A stretch of DNA of 64,000 bases from Paraprevotella xylaniphila YIT 11841 (GTDB lineage: Bacteria > Bacteroidota > Bacteroidia > Bacteroidales > Bacteroidaceae), in contig NZ_GL883805.1 in assembly GCF_000205165.1 (NCBI RefSeq), positions 1-64,000 of the forward strand, in the 5' to 3' direction. The stretch's first letter is position 1. Each line of letters opens with the position of its first letter. Positions 28,375 through 35,832 of this stretch are shown here, one piece after another. A program made the position numbers and the translations under genes. Under the pieces are notes generated by a model. It worked only from the letters and a program-made list of their open reading frames with translations, ran no database searches and was not told where the DNA came from.

Positions 28375-28950
28375 ATGAAAACAGTCATCATTGATAATTA
28401 CGATTCTTTTACCTACAATTTATATCATCTGATACGTGAAACCGGCACAGAAACCACGGTGTTGCGCAACAACGCATTCGACTTGAAAGATATTGAGGCA
28501 TACGACAAGATTGTTTTAAGTCCGGGCCCCGGCATACCGGAAGAAGCAGGACAGTTATTGGATGTTATCCGTACTTATGCCGGACGAAAGCCGATACTTG
28601 GCGTATGCCTCGGCCATCAAGCCATCGGCCAGGCTTTTGGCGCACGGCTCGTCAACCTGTCCGATGTCTTCCACGGCGTACAGACTCCTTGTTTCCGGAC
28701 GGAAGAAGACTATATTTTCCAAGGCATCCCCGAGCAATTCCCGGTAGGACGATACCACTCTTGGGTGGTGTCGGGCGACAATCTGCCTTCCTGCCTCGAA
28801 GTGACGGCGGTCAGCCCAGAAGGACAAATCATGGCACTGCGCCACCGCGAGCATGACATCCACGGCATACAATTCCATCCGGAATCGGTACTCACACCGG
28901 ATGGGCAAGCCATTGTGGAAAATTTCCTCAATCACACCTTGTGTCCATAA
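28375..28950 (+). CDS. trpG: Anthranilate synthase component II (glutamine amidotransferase)
   Basis: The 191-residue class I amidotransferase supplies ammonia to TrpE. The catalytic triad is visible: Cys78 in GVCLGHQ, His168 and Glu170 in FHPES. SPGPGIPEEAG forms the oxyanion strand region. It could also serve PabB in folate synthesis, as in many bacteria with one amidotransferase. It closes the first trp unit; the next trp gene, trpD, is 3.35 kb away, which is unlike the contiguous arrangement usual in Bacteroides. Confidence 0.94.
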   Translation: MKTVIIDNYDSFTYNLYHLIRETGTETTVLRNNAFDLKDIEAYDKIVLSPGPGIPEEAGQLLDVIRTYAGRKPILGVCLGHQAIGQAFGARLVNLSDVFHGVQTPCFRTEEDYIFQGIPEQFPVGRYHSWVVSGDNLPSCLEVTAVSPEGQIMALRHREHDIHGIQFHPESVLTPDGQAIVENFLNHTLCP

Positions 28951-28983
28951 ATGATGTTTTACAACATGTTTCCATTTATATCA

Positions 28984-29040
28984 TGTGCCAAATATTTGTA
29001 GTTTAGTTATTACTACATATATTTGGCACAAAGATACAAA
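28984..29040. terminator. Long imperfect hairpin after trpG, overlapping a -7 box
   Basis: TGTGCCAAATAT (28984-28995) pairs exactly with 29029-29040, and the inner TTGTAGT/ACTACA extends the stem to roughly 18 bp around a short AT loop. No T-run follows. TATATTTG (29028-29035), a -7 box match, lies in the right arm, so it may be an operator or a terminator/promoter composite. Confidence 0.5.
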
Positions 29041-29045
29041 GCACC

Positions 29046-30098
29046 ATGAACTTAAAGCATTATCTCATAGCAATAACACTTTGCGCCCCATACCTGTTAA
29101 GCTTATTGGGATGCAAGAACCATCAAGACGCGAATGAAAGGGACTTGCTTACCATCCACATCAAGGATTACGAGAATAAAACCATTCCGCGTCCTGCCGT
29201 CATATCAAATATCGATACCATTGAGTTGGACACCCACGGTTATTTCATGAGCGACATCAAAACCGTATGTATTTCGGACACCATGGCTTATGTGGCAGAC
29301 AGAGCCAACACCGTATGGGCCTTCAAATACCCGTCGGGCGACTTCGTCAGACGCATCCGGAACGTGGGGCACGGAAACGGGGAGTATGCCTCGGCTTGGA
29401 CTTTGGCTTTGGGCGACAGCCTCCTGTACGTAATGGACTTTGAATCGAGAAGCATATTGGCCTATGATGCCACACTCAACTACAAGTCGTCATTCCGTTA
29501 TGGATTCCCGGCTCTGGACTTCATAAAAGCCAAAGACGGCTTCCTCTTCCTGAACCTGTCAGCCACCGACAACTTGCACCGCGTCGTGCATACCAACGAC
29601 CGGGGCGAAGTACAGCAAAGCTATCTGCCATCCGAAATGAGTTTGGACATGATTTATAATGAAATCTCCTTCGTCCGGGATAAAAACGGGGAGGTCTACA
29701 TCTTTCCACCGTTCTCCAACGCAATCTACCGTTGGACTTCCGAAGGGCCGAAACCGGTGTTCCGGACAGATTTCGGCAAGAATGCAGCCGAAGAAGACGT
29801 AAAGTCAAGTTATGACATCACGGAATCAGGCAAAGCGTTCAACACCGGCTTCTTCATCGTGGACAACCACCTCGTCAACAGGTTCTTCCATGCGGGAAAA
29901 AACTACTACTCGCTCTATGACATGGAGAAAGGGACACAGCATATAATCACCCCTGACACTTCGGAGTTCATCCCTTTCGCTCCCCAATGGCAGTCTGCCA
30001 AAGGGCTGATTGGCTACATACTCACTACCGACTATGACAAGTGGAAGCCACAAAAGGACTCGTGCGATGCCGCATTGTTCGTTTTCCATTTGAAATAA
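29046..30098 (+). CDS. 6-bladed beta-propeller lipoprotein (cassette gene 1)
   Basis: A 350-residue product with a lipoprotein signal (LLSLLGCKN, Cys near residue 23). Repeated blades of the form IAYVADRANTVWAFKYPSG, then YVMDFESRSILAYD, mark the 6-bladed beta-propeller/NHL-like family, common in Bacteroidetes and often found in multi-gene sets with thioredoxin-like lipoproteins. Function unknown; possibly surface-exposed ligand binding. It is the first of three genes that interrupt the trp operon. Its codon use is more GC-rich than the next two genes. Confidence 0.8.
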   Translation: MNLKHYLIAITLCAPYLLSLLGCKNHQDANERDLLTIHIKDYENKTIPRPAVISNIDTIELDTHGYFMSDIKTVCISDTMAYVADRANTVWAFKYPSGDFVRRIRNVGHGNGEYASAWTLALGDSLLYVMDFESRSILAYDATLNYKSSFRYGFPALDFIKAKDGFLFLNLSATDNLHRVVHTNDRGEVQQSYLPSEMSLDMIYNEISFVRDKNGEVYIFPPFSNAIYRWTSEGPKPVFRTDFGKNAAEEDVKSSYDITESGKAFNTGFFIVDNHLVNRFFHAGKNYYSLYDMEKGTQHIITPDTSEFIPFAPQWQSAKGLIGYILTTDYDKWKPQKDSCDAALFVFHLK

Positions 30099-30259
30099 CA
30101 CGATTGAGACAGAAATGGCTTGCCAAGCTTCTTCCGACAAAATAATAACGAACAAACTATGTTTTACAATATTAATCATAAGACGAGAGAACTGTCTGCA
30201 TGAAATCTGCAAACAGTTCACCTTTATTGTATAATTCACACCTTATTAAATTCGATGCC

Positions 30260-31366
30260 ATGGATATTAGAAAAATATTACTCTTTTGCTCTTTCGCCAA
30301 CATGTTGTTCCTTAATTCTTGCACAAAAGAAAAAGGACAAGGAGAAGCCTCCTTTGTATGGAATTGCACGGAAATAAGCCCCGATTCATTCGATATAGCT
30401 TCATTACATCAAGACTATGCCTTGATTCCATTACAGTTGACCAATTCTTCCACTGTGGGAATGATTGACAAAGTGGCCTTTTCGGATTCAATCGTCTTCG
30501 TTTTGGACTGTCGTACGGCAACAGGCTTGTTCGCATTCAACGCCAAGGACGGAACTTTCATCAAACGAATTGGTGATATAGGCAATGGACATGGCGAATA
30601 TCGGGAGTTACATGACTTCAGTATAGACGAAAAACATAAATGCATCTATGTCTTATGCGAAAGAAACAGGATTCAACAATACTCTTTCTCCGGAGAATAC
30701 CAGAAAGAATTGCCTCTTCCGTTTTTAGTCACCAATATGGAATATTCCCATGACCGTTTTTATTTCGTTAATGATTATCCGAAAGAGAATAATTTATATG
30801 TGACGGACATGGACTTCAACATCATAGCCGAACATTTCCCAAACGAGGATTATGGCGAGAACTATGTCACTTTATTATCCCCTTTTCAAAAAACAGAAAA
30901 CGGTGTGTTGTACCGACGCCATCTTGACAACCATATTTACAATGTCAATACCCAAGGAGAGGTCTCTGTCTTATATGAATTCGACTTTGGACGAAAAGCC
31001 ATAGACTTCAAAGACATCAAAGAATGGTCACCCTCACAATTAAAAAAGATTGAGGCTGAAAGCGTATGTGATGTAAAATACTTCATAGACGGGAAAGATT
31101 ATGCCATGATTTTGTTCTATGATGAAAACCGTCCCCATATTGGAATTTACGACAAGGAAACAAAAGATGTCAAAACATACGATTATGCCAAAATGAAAAA
31201 CAAACGGCTCAATATAAAATTTCCGTTGCCGAAATATAATAATCTAAATGAGAACGTCTTTTCCATTTTATATTATAAGGATATAGAAACACTCGTGGAA
31301 CAAGGAATCTTGGACAAGGAGACTTATTCTAAAGACTCCAACCCTATCTTGTGCGTGTACCCGTAA
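30260..31366 (+). CDS. 6-bladed beta-propeller lipoprotein (cassette gene 2)
   Basis: From the ATG at 30260 the product is 368 residues, with lipoprotein signal MDIRKILLFCSFANMLFLNSC. The propeller blades FVLDCRTATGLFAFNAKDG and YVLCERNRIQQYSFSG match the gene before it in fold, but sequence identity is low. The gene is clearly more AT-rich than trp neighbours. An alternative start at 30200 would add a non-signal extension and was rejected. No function can be assigned. Confidence 0.78.
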   Translation: MDIRKILLFCSFANMLFLNSCTKEKGQGEASFVWNCTEISPDSFDIASLHQDYALIPLQLTNSSTVGMIDKVAFSDSIVFVLDCRTATGLFAFNAKDGTFIKRIGDIGNGHGEYRELHDFSIDEKHKCIYVLCERNRIQQYSFSGEYQKELPLPFLVTNMEYSHDRFYFVNDYPKENNLYVTDMDFNIIAEHFPNEDYGENYVTLLSPFQKTENGVLYRRHLDNHIYNVNTQGEVSVLYEFDFGRKAIDFKDIKEWSPSQLKKIEAESVCDVKYFIDGKDYAMILFYDENRPHIGIYDKETKDVKTYDYAKMKNKRLNIKFPLPKYNNLNENVFSILYYKDIETLVEQGILDKETYSKDSNPILCVYP

Positions 31367-31396
31367 ACAAAGATTTTATTCATCATCGAATGCTGT

Positions 31397-31987
31397 ATGA
31401 AAGTATTTATTCCGGTAATAATTCTCTCGCTCTTATACGCATCATGCACCCACCATCCCAAAAAGGATCAAAGCATGCAAGAGGATGTCACACGGTTGAT
31501 GTCTGCTCCCGTTTCTTTTAACACGGATAGTTTGGAGCTTCTATGCACAGGTTTGCATAACCATATGAACGATAGTTTTGCCCCTATTTTAAAATTAGTC
31601 GTATATCATGATTCCACGGTGTGCACTTCGTGTGTCTTCCAGAAATTACACAAATGGGATGATTTTATAGAAAAAGCGAAAGCACACAAAGGTAATTTGG
31701 AATTGTATTTCATCTTTTCCCCTCCATCAAACGAGCAACATTTGCTCAAAGTAATGGTTAAGAACTATAAGCCTAAGATGCCTATTTACATGGACACCGC
31801 AGGCGTCTTCCGCCGGACCAACCCCCAACTGCCCTCCAATCCCATGTTGCACACTTTCCTTTTGGACGAAAACAACGAGGTGTTGGTAGTAAGAAACCCT
31901 TTGGAAAATGAGAAAATAGACCGGATGTTCTGGAGAACCGTGAAGGAAAAGTTAGGAACTGGACAAAAAGAAAAAGCCAATGACTAA
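31397..31987 (+). CDS. Thioredoxin-like lipoprotein (cassette gene 3)
   Basis: A 196-residue product with lipoprotein signal MKVFIPVIILSLLYASC. A thioredoxin-like fold is suggested by VVYHDSTVCTSCVFQKL (CxxC near residues 76-79 followed by a helix) and the later LHTFLLDENNEVL strand pair. It lacks the WCxxC tryptophan, so redox activity is uncertain. It ends the cassette; the second trp promoter starts 51 nt beyond its stop. Confidence 0.72.
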   Translation: MKVFIPVIILSLLYASCTHHPKKDQSMQEDVTRLMSAPVSFNTDSLELLCTGLHNHMNDSFAPILKLVVYHDSTVCTSCVFQKLHKWDDFIEKAKAHKGNLELYFIFSPPSNEQHLLKVMVKNYKPKMPIYMDTAGVFRRTNPQLPSNPMLHTFLLDENNEVLVVRNPLENEKIDRMFWRTVKEKLGTGQKEKAND

Positions 31988-32038
31988 TGCTCCACACGCA
32001 TAAAATTCAGCTTTTCATCCGAAAAAACTGTGATTTTG

Positions 32039-32069
32039 TTTGCATACAAAGAAATTCTCTTTATATTTG
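32039..32069 (+). promoter_or_regulatory. Promoter of trpL2-trpDCFA
   Basis: TTTG (32039-32042), 19-nt spacer, TATATTTG (32062-32069), same geometry as the first trp promoter. Sequence between the boxes is only partly similar. Confidence 0.85.
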
Positions 32070-32103
32070 CAACCATAAAACAAAACAAGAAACCAAACAG
32101 ACA

Positions 32104-32163
32104 ATGTTCTTAAACAAAAATACATATTGGTGGTGGCGCAACTCAAGACCCGAAAAGTCGTGA
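32104..32163 (+). CDS. trpL: trp operon leader peptide, copy 2
   Basis: MFLNKNTYWWWRNSRPEKS, identical to copy 1 except at residue 3. DNA identity through the whole coding part is almost complete, differing mainly in the third codon and in CCG versus CCC. The Trp triplet and the paired ATACATAT/ATATGTAT arms are preserved, so it should still attenuate. It directs trpD-C-F-A. Confidence 0.92.
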   Translation: MFLNKNTYWWWRNSRPEKS

Positions 32164-32211
32164 GGAGATAGCCTTATATGTATCAGCAACCACATACCAA
32201 TGTGAAAACAT

Positions 32212-32247
32212 GGAGGCCTGTCGTACTTACGGCAGGCCTCCTTTTTT
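32212..32247 (+). terminator. trp attenuator terminator, copy 2
   Basis: GGAGGCCTGTCG (32212-32223) pairs over 12 bp with CGGCAGGCCTCC (32230-32241), then six T residues. The stem is better paired than in copy 1. Confidence 0.9.
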
Positions 32248-32300
32248 ATACCCATTCCCCTGCAAACCACATACCAATAAAACTTAAATACATCACAAAC

Positions 32301-33305
32301 ATGAAACAAATACTCACAAAAATTACAAACGGCGAGGTTCTAACCCGGGAACAGACCTGCCAGATTGTCCGTCATATTGCAGACGGAGAATACAACGACG
32401 TGCAAATCAGCGCCTTGCTCACCGGGCTGATTATGCGGGGCATCAAGGTGGACGAAGTGCTCGGCCTGCGCGACGGGCTTATAGAAACCGGCCAACCCGT
32501 GGATTTCTCCCCTTACCGGGTCATTGACATCGTGGGGACAGGCGGTGACAATAAAAACACGTTCAACATCTCCACCTGCGCCTGTTTCGTAGTGGCAGGA
32601 GCCGGTTACAAAGTAGCCAAACACGGCAACTACGCCGCCACCTCGACTTCGGGAGCGAGCAATGTCATGGAGCATCATGGCGTGCAGTTCACAGCCGACA
32701 GCAACCGACTACGTCGCAGCATGGAGGCTTGCAACTTTGCCTACCTGCATGCCCCGCTGTTCGCCCACGGGATGAAAGCCGTGGCTCCCGTACGCAAAAT
32801 GCTTCAGATACCGACCTGTTTCAACCTTCTCGGTCCGTTGGTCAATCCTTGCCGCCCGGCCTATCAATTATTAGGTGTGGCCAACCTGAACCAAATGCGG
32901 CTGTACAGCAGCGTGTATGAGAAGTTGGGTATCGGTTACGGTATCGTGAACAGCATAGACGGATATGACGAAATCTCGCTGACGGGTAATTTCAAAGTCA
33001 AAACCAACACCATGGAGAAAATCTTCCGGCCTGCCGACCTCGGCCTGCCGACCGTCCGCCCGGAAGAACTCTACGGTGGTGCAACCCCGGACGAGGCTGC
33101 GGAAATTTTCAACAGCGTACTCGAAAACCGCTGCACGGAAAACCGGAAAAACGTGGTATTGGCCAATGCGGCCTTTGCCATCAAAGTCATCGAACGGGAC
33201 AAGGACATCAACGAATGCCTCGCCATAGCCCGCGAATCATTGGAAAGCGGGCGCGCCCTGACTTGCCTGAAAACATACGTGGAACTTAACAGTAAAAACT
33301 TATGA
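32301..33305 (+). CDS. trpD: Anthranilate phosphoribosyltransferase
   Basis: TrpD links anthranilate to PRPP. From the ATG at 32301 the product is 334 residues with the PRPP loop IVGTGGDNKNTFNIST and the KHGNYAATSTSGASN segment, both intact. The open frame extends back to 32178 through the attenuator but the ATG at 32301 is the only one after the terminator. trpC overlaps its end by 4 nt. Confidence 0.95.
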   Translation: MKQILTKITNGEVLTREQTCQIVRHIADGEYNDVQISALLTGLIMRGIKVDEVLGLRDGLIETGQPVDFSPYRVIDIVGTGGDNKNTFNISTCACFVVAGAGYKVAKHGNYAATSTSGASNVMEHHGVQFTADSNRLRRSMEACNFAYLHAPLFAHGMKAVAPVRKMLQIPTCFNLLGPLVNPCRPAYQLLGVANLNQMRLYSSVYEKLGIGYGIVNSIDGYDEISLTGNFKVKTNTMEKIFRPADLGLPTVRPEELYGGATPDEAAEIFNSVLENRCTENRKNVVLANAAFAIKVIERDKDINECLAIARESLESGRALTCLKTYVELNSKNL

Positions 33306-34150
33306 AAGACATATTAGAAGAAATATTGGCATACAAACGCAAGGAAGTGGAACGGGAGAAAGCAGAGTTGCCTCCCGAACAGCTCTTCGCCCTCGTAGAA
33401 GACAGATTGGGAAACGCCCGCAACGGAACGGCCTGCCATGGCCAAGCACCGGCCTGCATGACCAACGCACGGAAGCACCGCTCCATGCGCGAAAGCCTGG
33501 CAGCCTCGCGTTCCGGCATCATCGCGGAATTCAAACGAAAATCCCCTTCCAAAGGGTGGATTAAAGAAGAAGGACGGGCGGATGTCATTCCGGCCGCATA
33601 TACCGCAGCCGGAGCCGCAGCCCTCTCCATACTGACCGACGGGAAGTATTTCGGCGGCTGTCTGGACTACATACGGCAAGCACGTCCGATGACGGACACC
33701 CCCATCCTGCGCAAAGAGTTCATCATTGATGAATACCAACTCTACCAGGCCTGCCAAGCCGGAGCGGATGCCGTGCTGCTGATTGCCGCTGCCCTGACGC
33801 GACCCAATTATGAACGCTTGGCCCGGAAAGCCCATGACTTAGGACTGGAAGTGCTGTTGGAGATACATACGGAAAAGGAATTGGACTACCTTGCCGAACG
33901 TCCGGACATGTTGGGCGTGAACAACCGCCATCTCGGGACGTTCCACACAGACGTGGAAAATTCCTTCCGTATCGCCTCTCTCTTGCCGGACGACCTCCTT
34001 TGGGTGTCGGAAAGCGGAATTTCAGAACCGGACACAGTCCGCCGGTTGCGGGATGCCGGTTTTCGCGGTTTCCTGGTGGGCGAAACCTTCATGCGGCAAC
34101 CTGTCCCCGGGGCGGCCTTGAAAACATTCATTCAAAGCGTAGAACGATGA
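33302..34150 (+). CDS. trpC: Indole-3-glycerol phosphate synthase
   Basis: A 282-residue TIM-barrel enzyme that closes the indole ring. The signature IIAEFKRKSPSKGWI, ILRKEFIIDEYQ and LGVNNRHLGTF blocks are in order, and WVSESGISEPD follows. It is a stand-alone TrpC, not the E. coli TrpC-TrpF fusion. It overlaps trpD and trpF by 4 nt each (ATGA), giving tight translational coupling. Confidence 0.95.
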   Translation: MKDILEEILAYKRKEVEREKAELPPEQLFALVEDRLGNARNGTACHGQAPACMTNARKHRSMRESLAASRSGIIAEFKRKSPSKGWIKEEGRADVIPAAYTAAGAAALSILTDGKYFGGCLDYIRQARPMTDTPILRKEFIIDEYQLYQACQAGADAVLLIAAALTRPNYERLARKAHDLGLEVLLEIHTEKELDYLAERPDMLGVNNRHLGTFHTDVENSFRIASLLPDDLLWVSESGISEPDTVRRLRDAGFRGFLVGETFMRQPVPGAALKTFIQSVER

Positions 34151-34800
34151 AACCATTCCTAATTAAAGTATGCGGCATGCGCGACGCGGACAACATCCGC
34201 CAAGTGGAAGCCCTCACGCCGGACATGATGGGGTTCATCTGCTGGGAGGGCTCCCGCCGCCACGTAAGCCGCCTCCCCGATTATCTGCCGGAGACTTGCC
34301 GTCGCGTAGGCGTTTTCGTCAACCCTGAAATCGGGTATATACAGGAACGGATAAAAACCTTCCGCCTCGACCTCGTGCAACTGCACGGGCATGAGACACC
34401 GGAGTTCTGCCGAAGCATAAAAGAAGAGGGGCTGAAATCCGGCCATTCCCTGCAAATCATCAAAGCCTTCGGCGTGGCTCCCGACGAACCGTTCCCGCGT
34501 ACCGAAGATTACGAAGCGGATTGCGACTTTTTCCTTTTCGACACGCGTTGCCCCACGGCCGGCGGCAGCGGCCGGACGTTCGACTGGAATGTCCTGCAAA
34601 ACTACCACGGACATACGCCCTTCTTCCTGAGCGGGGGCATCGGCCCGGACAGTACGGACCGTCTTCGCAGCTTTTCACACCCCGCATGGGCGGGCGTGGA
34701 CTTAAACTCACGTTTTGAAACGGCCACGGCCCAGAAAGACGTAGGCCGCCTTTCCGATTTCATCAAAGATTTACGTGGACAAAATATATCAGAGAACTAA
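34147..34800 (+). CDS. trpF: Phosphoribosylanthranilate isomerase
   Basis: From the ATG at 34147 the product is 217 residues. Landmarks are the catalytic Cys in IKVCGMRDADNI, VGVFVNPE, VQLHGHE and SGGIGPDS, followed by GVDLNSRFE. It isomerises PRA to CdRP between the TrpD and TrpC steps. The start overlaps the trpC stop; an in-frame extension to 34000 lies inside trpC and was rejected. Confidence 0.94.
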   Translation: MKPFLIKVCGMRDADNIRQVEALTPDMMGFICWEGSRRHVSRLPDYLPETCRRVGVFVNPEIGYIQERIKTFRLDLVQLHGHETPEFCRSIKEEGLKSGHSLQIIKAFGVAPDEPFPRTEDYEADCDFFLFDTRCPTAGGSGRTFDWNVLQNYHGHTPFFLSGGIGPDSTDRLRSFSHPAWAGVDLNSRFETATAQKDVGRLSDFIKDLRGQNISEN

Positions 34801-34813
34801 AATACAATATATC

Positions 34814-35587
34814 ATGAACAGAATCAACAAACTATTCAACGAGAAGAAACAGAACATCCTTTCCCTGTATTTCTGTGCCGGACACCCGACGGCAGGAACT
34901 ACGGCAAACATCATCCGCACATTGGCCGCACGAGGCATAGACATGCTGGAAATCGGCATCCCTTTCAGCGACCCGATGGCCGACGGCCCCGTCATCCAAG
35001 ACGCTGCCACGAAAGCCTTGCGAAACGGCATGAGCCTGCACCGCCTCTTCGAAGAGCTGAAAGACATCCGGCAAGACGTGGAAATCCCCTTGATACTGAT
35101 GGGATACCTCAACCCCATCTTCCATTATGGTTTCGAAGCCTTTTGCCAAAGCTGTGCAGACTGCGGGATAGACGGGGTCATCATCCCCGACCTCCCCTTC
35201 CGGGACTATATGGAAACATTCAAACCCATAGCCGACCGCCACGGGCTGAAAATCATCATGCTCATCACGCCGGAAACCAGCGAAGAGCGTATCCGTCTCA
35301 TCGACCGGCACACGGACGGTTTTATCTACATGGTATCGTCGGCTGCCACTACCGGTGCACAAAAAGAGTTCGACCGCACCAAACAGGCCTACTTCGACCG
35401 TGTAAACCAAATGGGACTGACCCATCCGCGCATGATCGGCTTCGGCATCAGCAACCGGCAAACTTTGGAATCTGCCCAAAAGCATGCCGCCGGTGCCATC
35501 ATCGGCAGCCGGTTCGTCACCCTGCTCGACCAATACGGCTCGGCCACGGAAGCCCTGGACCGTCTACGTGAAGAACTAAAAAAATAA
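34814..35587 (+). CDS. trpA: Tryptophan synthase alpha chain
   Basis: TrpA releases indole from indoleglycerol phosphate for TrpB. From the ATG at 34814 the product is 257 residues, with LEIGIPFSDPMADGPVIQ (catalytic Glu), GVIIPDLPF (catalytic Asp), YMVSSAATTG and IIGSRFV. It is the last gene of the second trp unit; trpB is at the head of the first, so the two subunits are now under separate transcripts. An intrinsic terminator follows at 35742-35764. Confidence 0.95.
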   Translation: MNRINKLFNEKKQNILSLYFCAGHPTAGTTANIIRTLAARGIDMLEIGIPFSDPMADGPVIQDAATKALRNGMSLHRLFEELKDIRQDVEIPLILMGYLNPIFHYGFEAFCQSCADCGIDGVIIPDLPFRDYMETFKPIADRHGLKIIMLITPETSEERIRLIDRHTDGFIYMVSSAATTGAQKEFDRTKQAYFDRVNQMGLTHPRMIGFGISNRQTLESAQKHAAGAIIGSRFVTLLDQYGSATEALDRLREELKK

Positions 35588-35674
35588 AGACAATATGGTT
35601 TGGTCTCCATTTTGCCGGTTATATTTTCATAACTTACTGTTAAACAATATTATACACCATTCATCAATGTAACC

Positions 35675-35740
35675 AATCAATCTGCGCCAAACGGAAAATC
35701 AGTTGCCTGAGATTGATTTTCCGTTTGGCGCAGATTGATT
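35675..35740. repeat. Palindromic intergenic element R2 (22-nt period family)
   Basis: Left arm 35675-35701 and right arm 35714-35740 are perfectly complementary over 27 bp with a 12-nt loop. Direct 22-nt steps are visible: GATTGATTTT at 35711 and again at 35733; the preceding step begins AAACGGAAAATC at 35689. The core is shared with R1 and R3. It sits between trpA and its terminator. Confidence 0.8.
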
Positions 35741-35741
35741 T

Positions 35742-35764
35742 TGCCGGTTTCTCCGGCACTTTTT
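35742..35764 (+). terminator. Intrinsic terminator of the trpDCFA unit
   Basis: TGCCGG (35742-35747) pairs with CCGGCA (35753-35758), 5-nt loop, followed by CTTTTT. Confidence 0.8.
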
Positions 35765-35820
35765 CATGGTAAATAATCCTGATTTTCCATCTACTTACAC
35801 TTTATATGGCCAAAAAGTGA

Positions 35821-35828
35821 TACCTTTG
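35821..35828 (+). promoter_or_regulatory. -7 box almost abutting the transporter start codon
   Basis: TACCTTTG ends only 4 nt before the ATG at 35833. If it is the real promoter, the mRNA would start at or next to the start codon. Confidence 0.4.
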
Positions 35829-35832
35829 CAGC

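Noticed and set aside
33886-34131. Reverse-strand frames inside trpC/trpF and other trp genes
   Set aside because: All are overlapped by well-matched enzymes on the plus strand and show no start context or domain.
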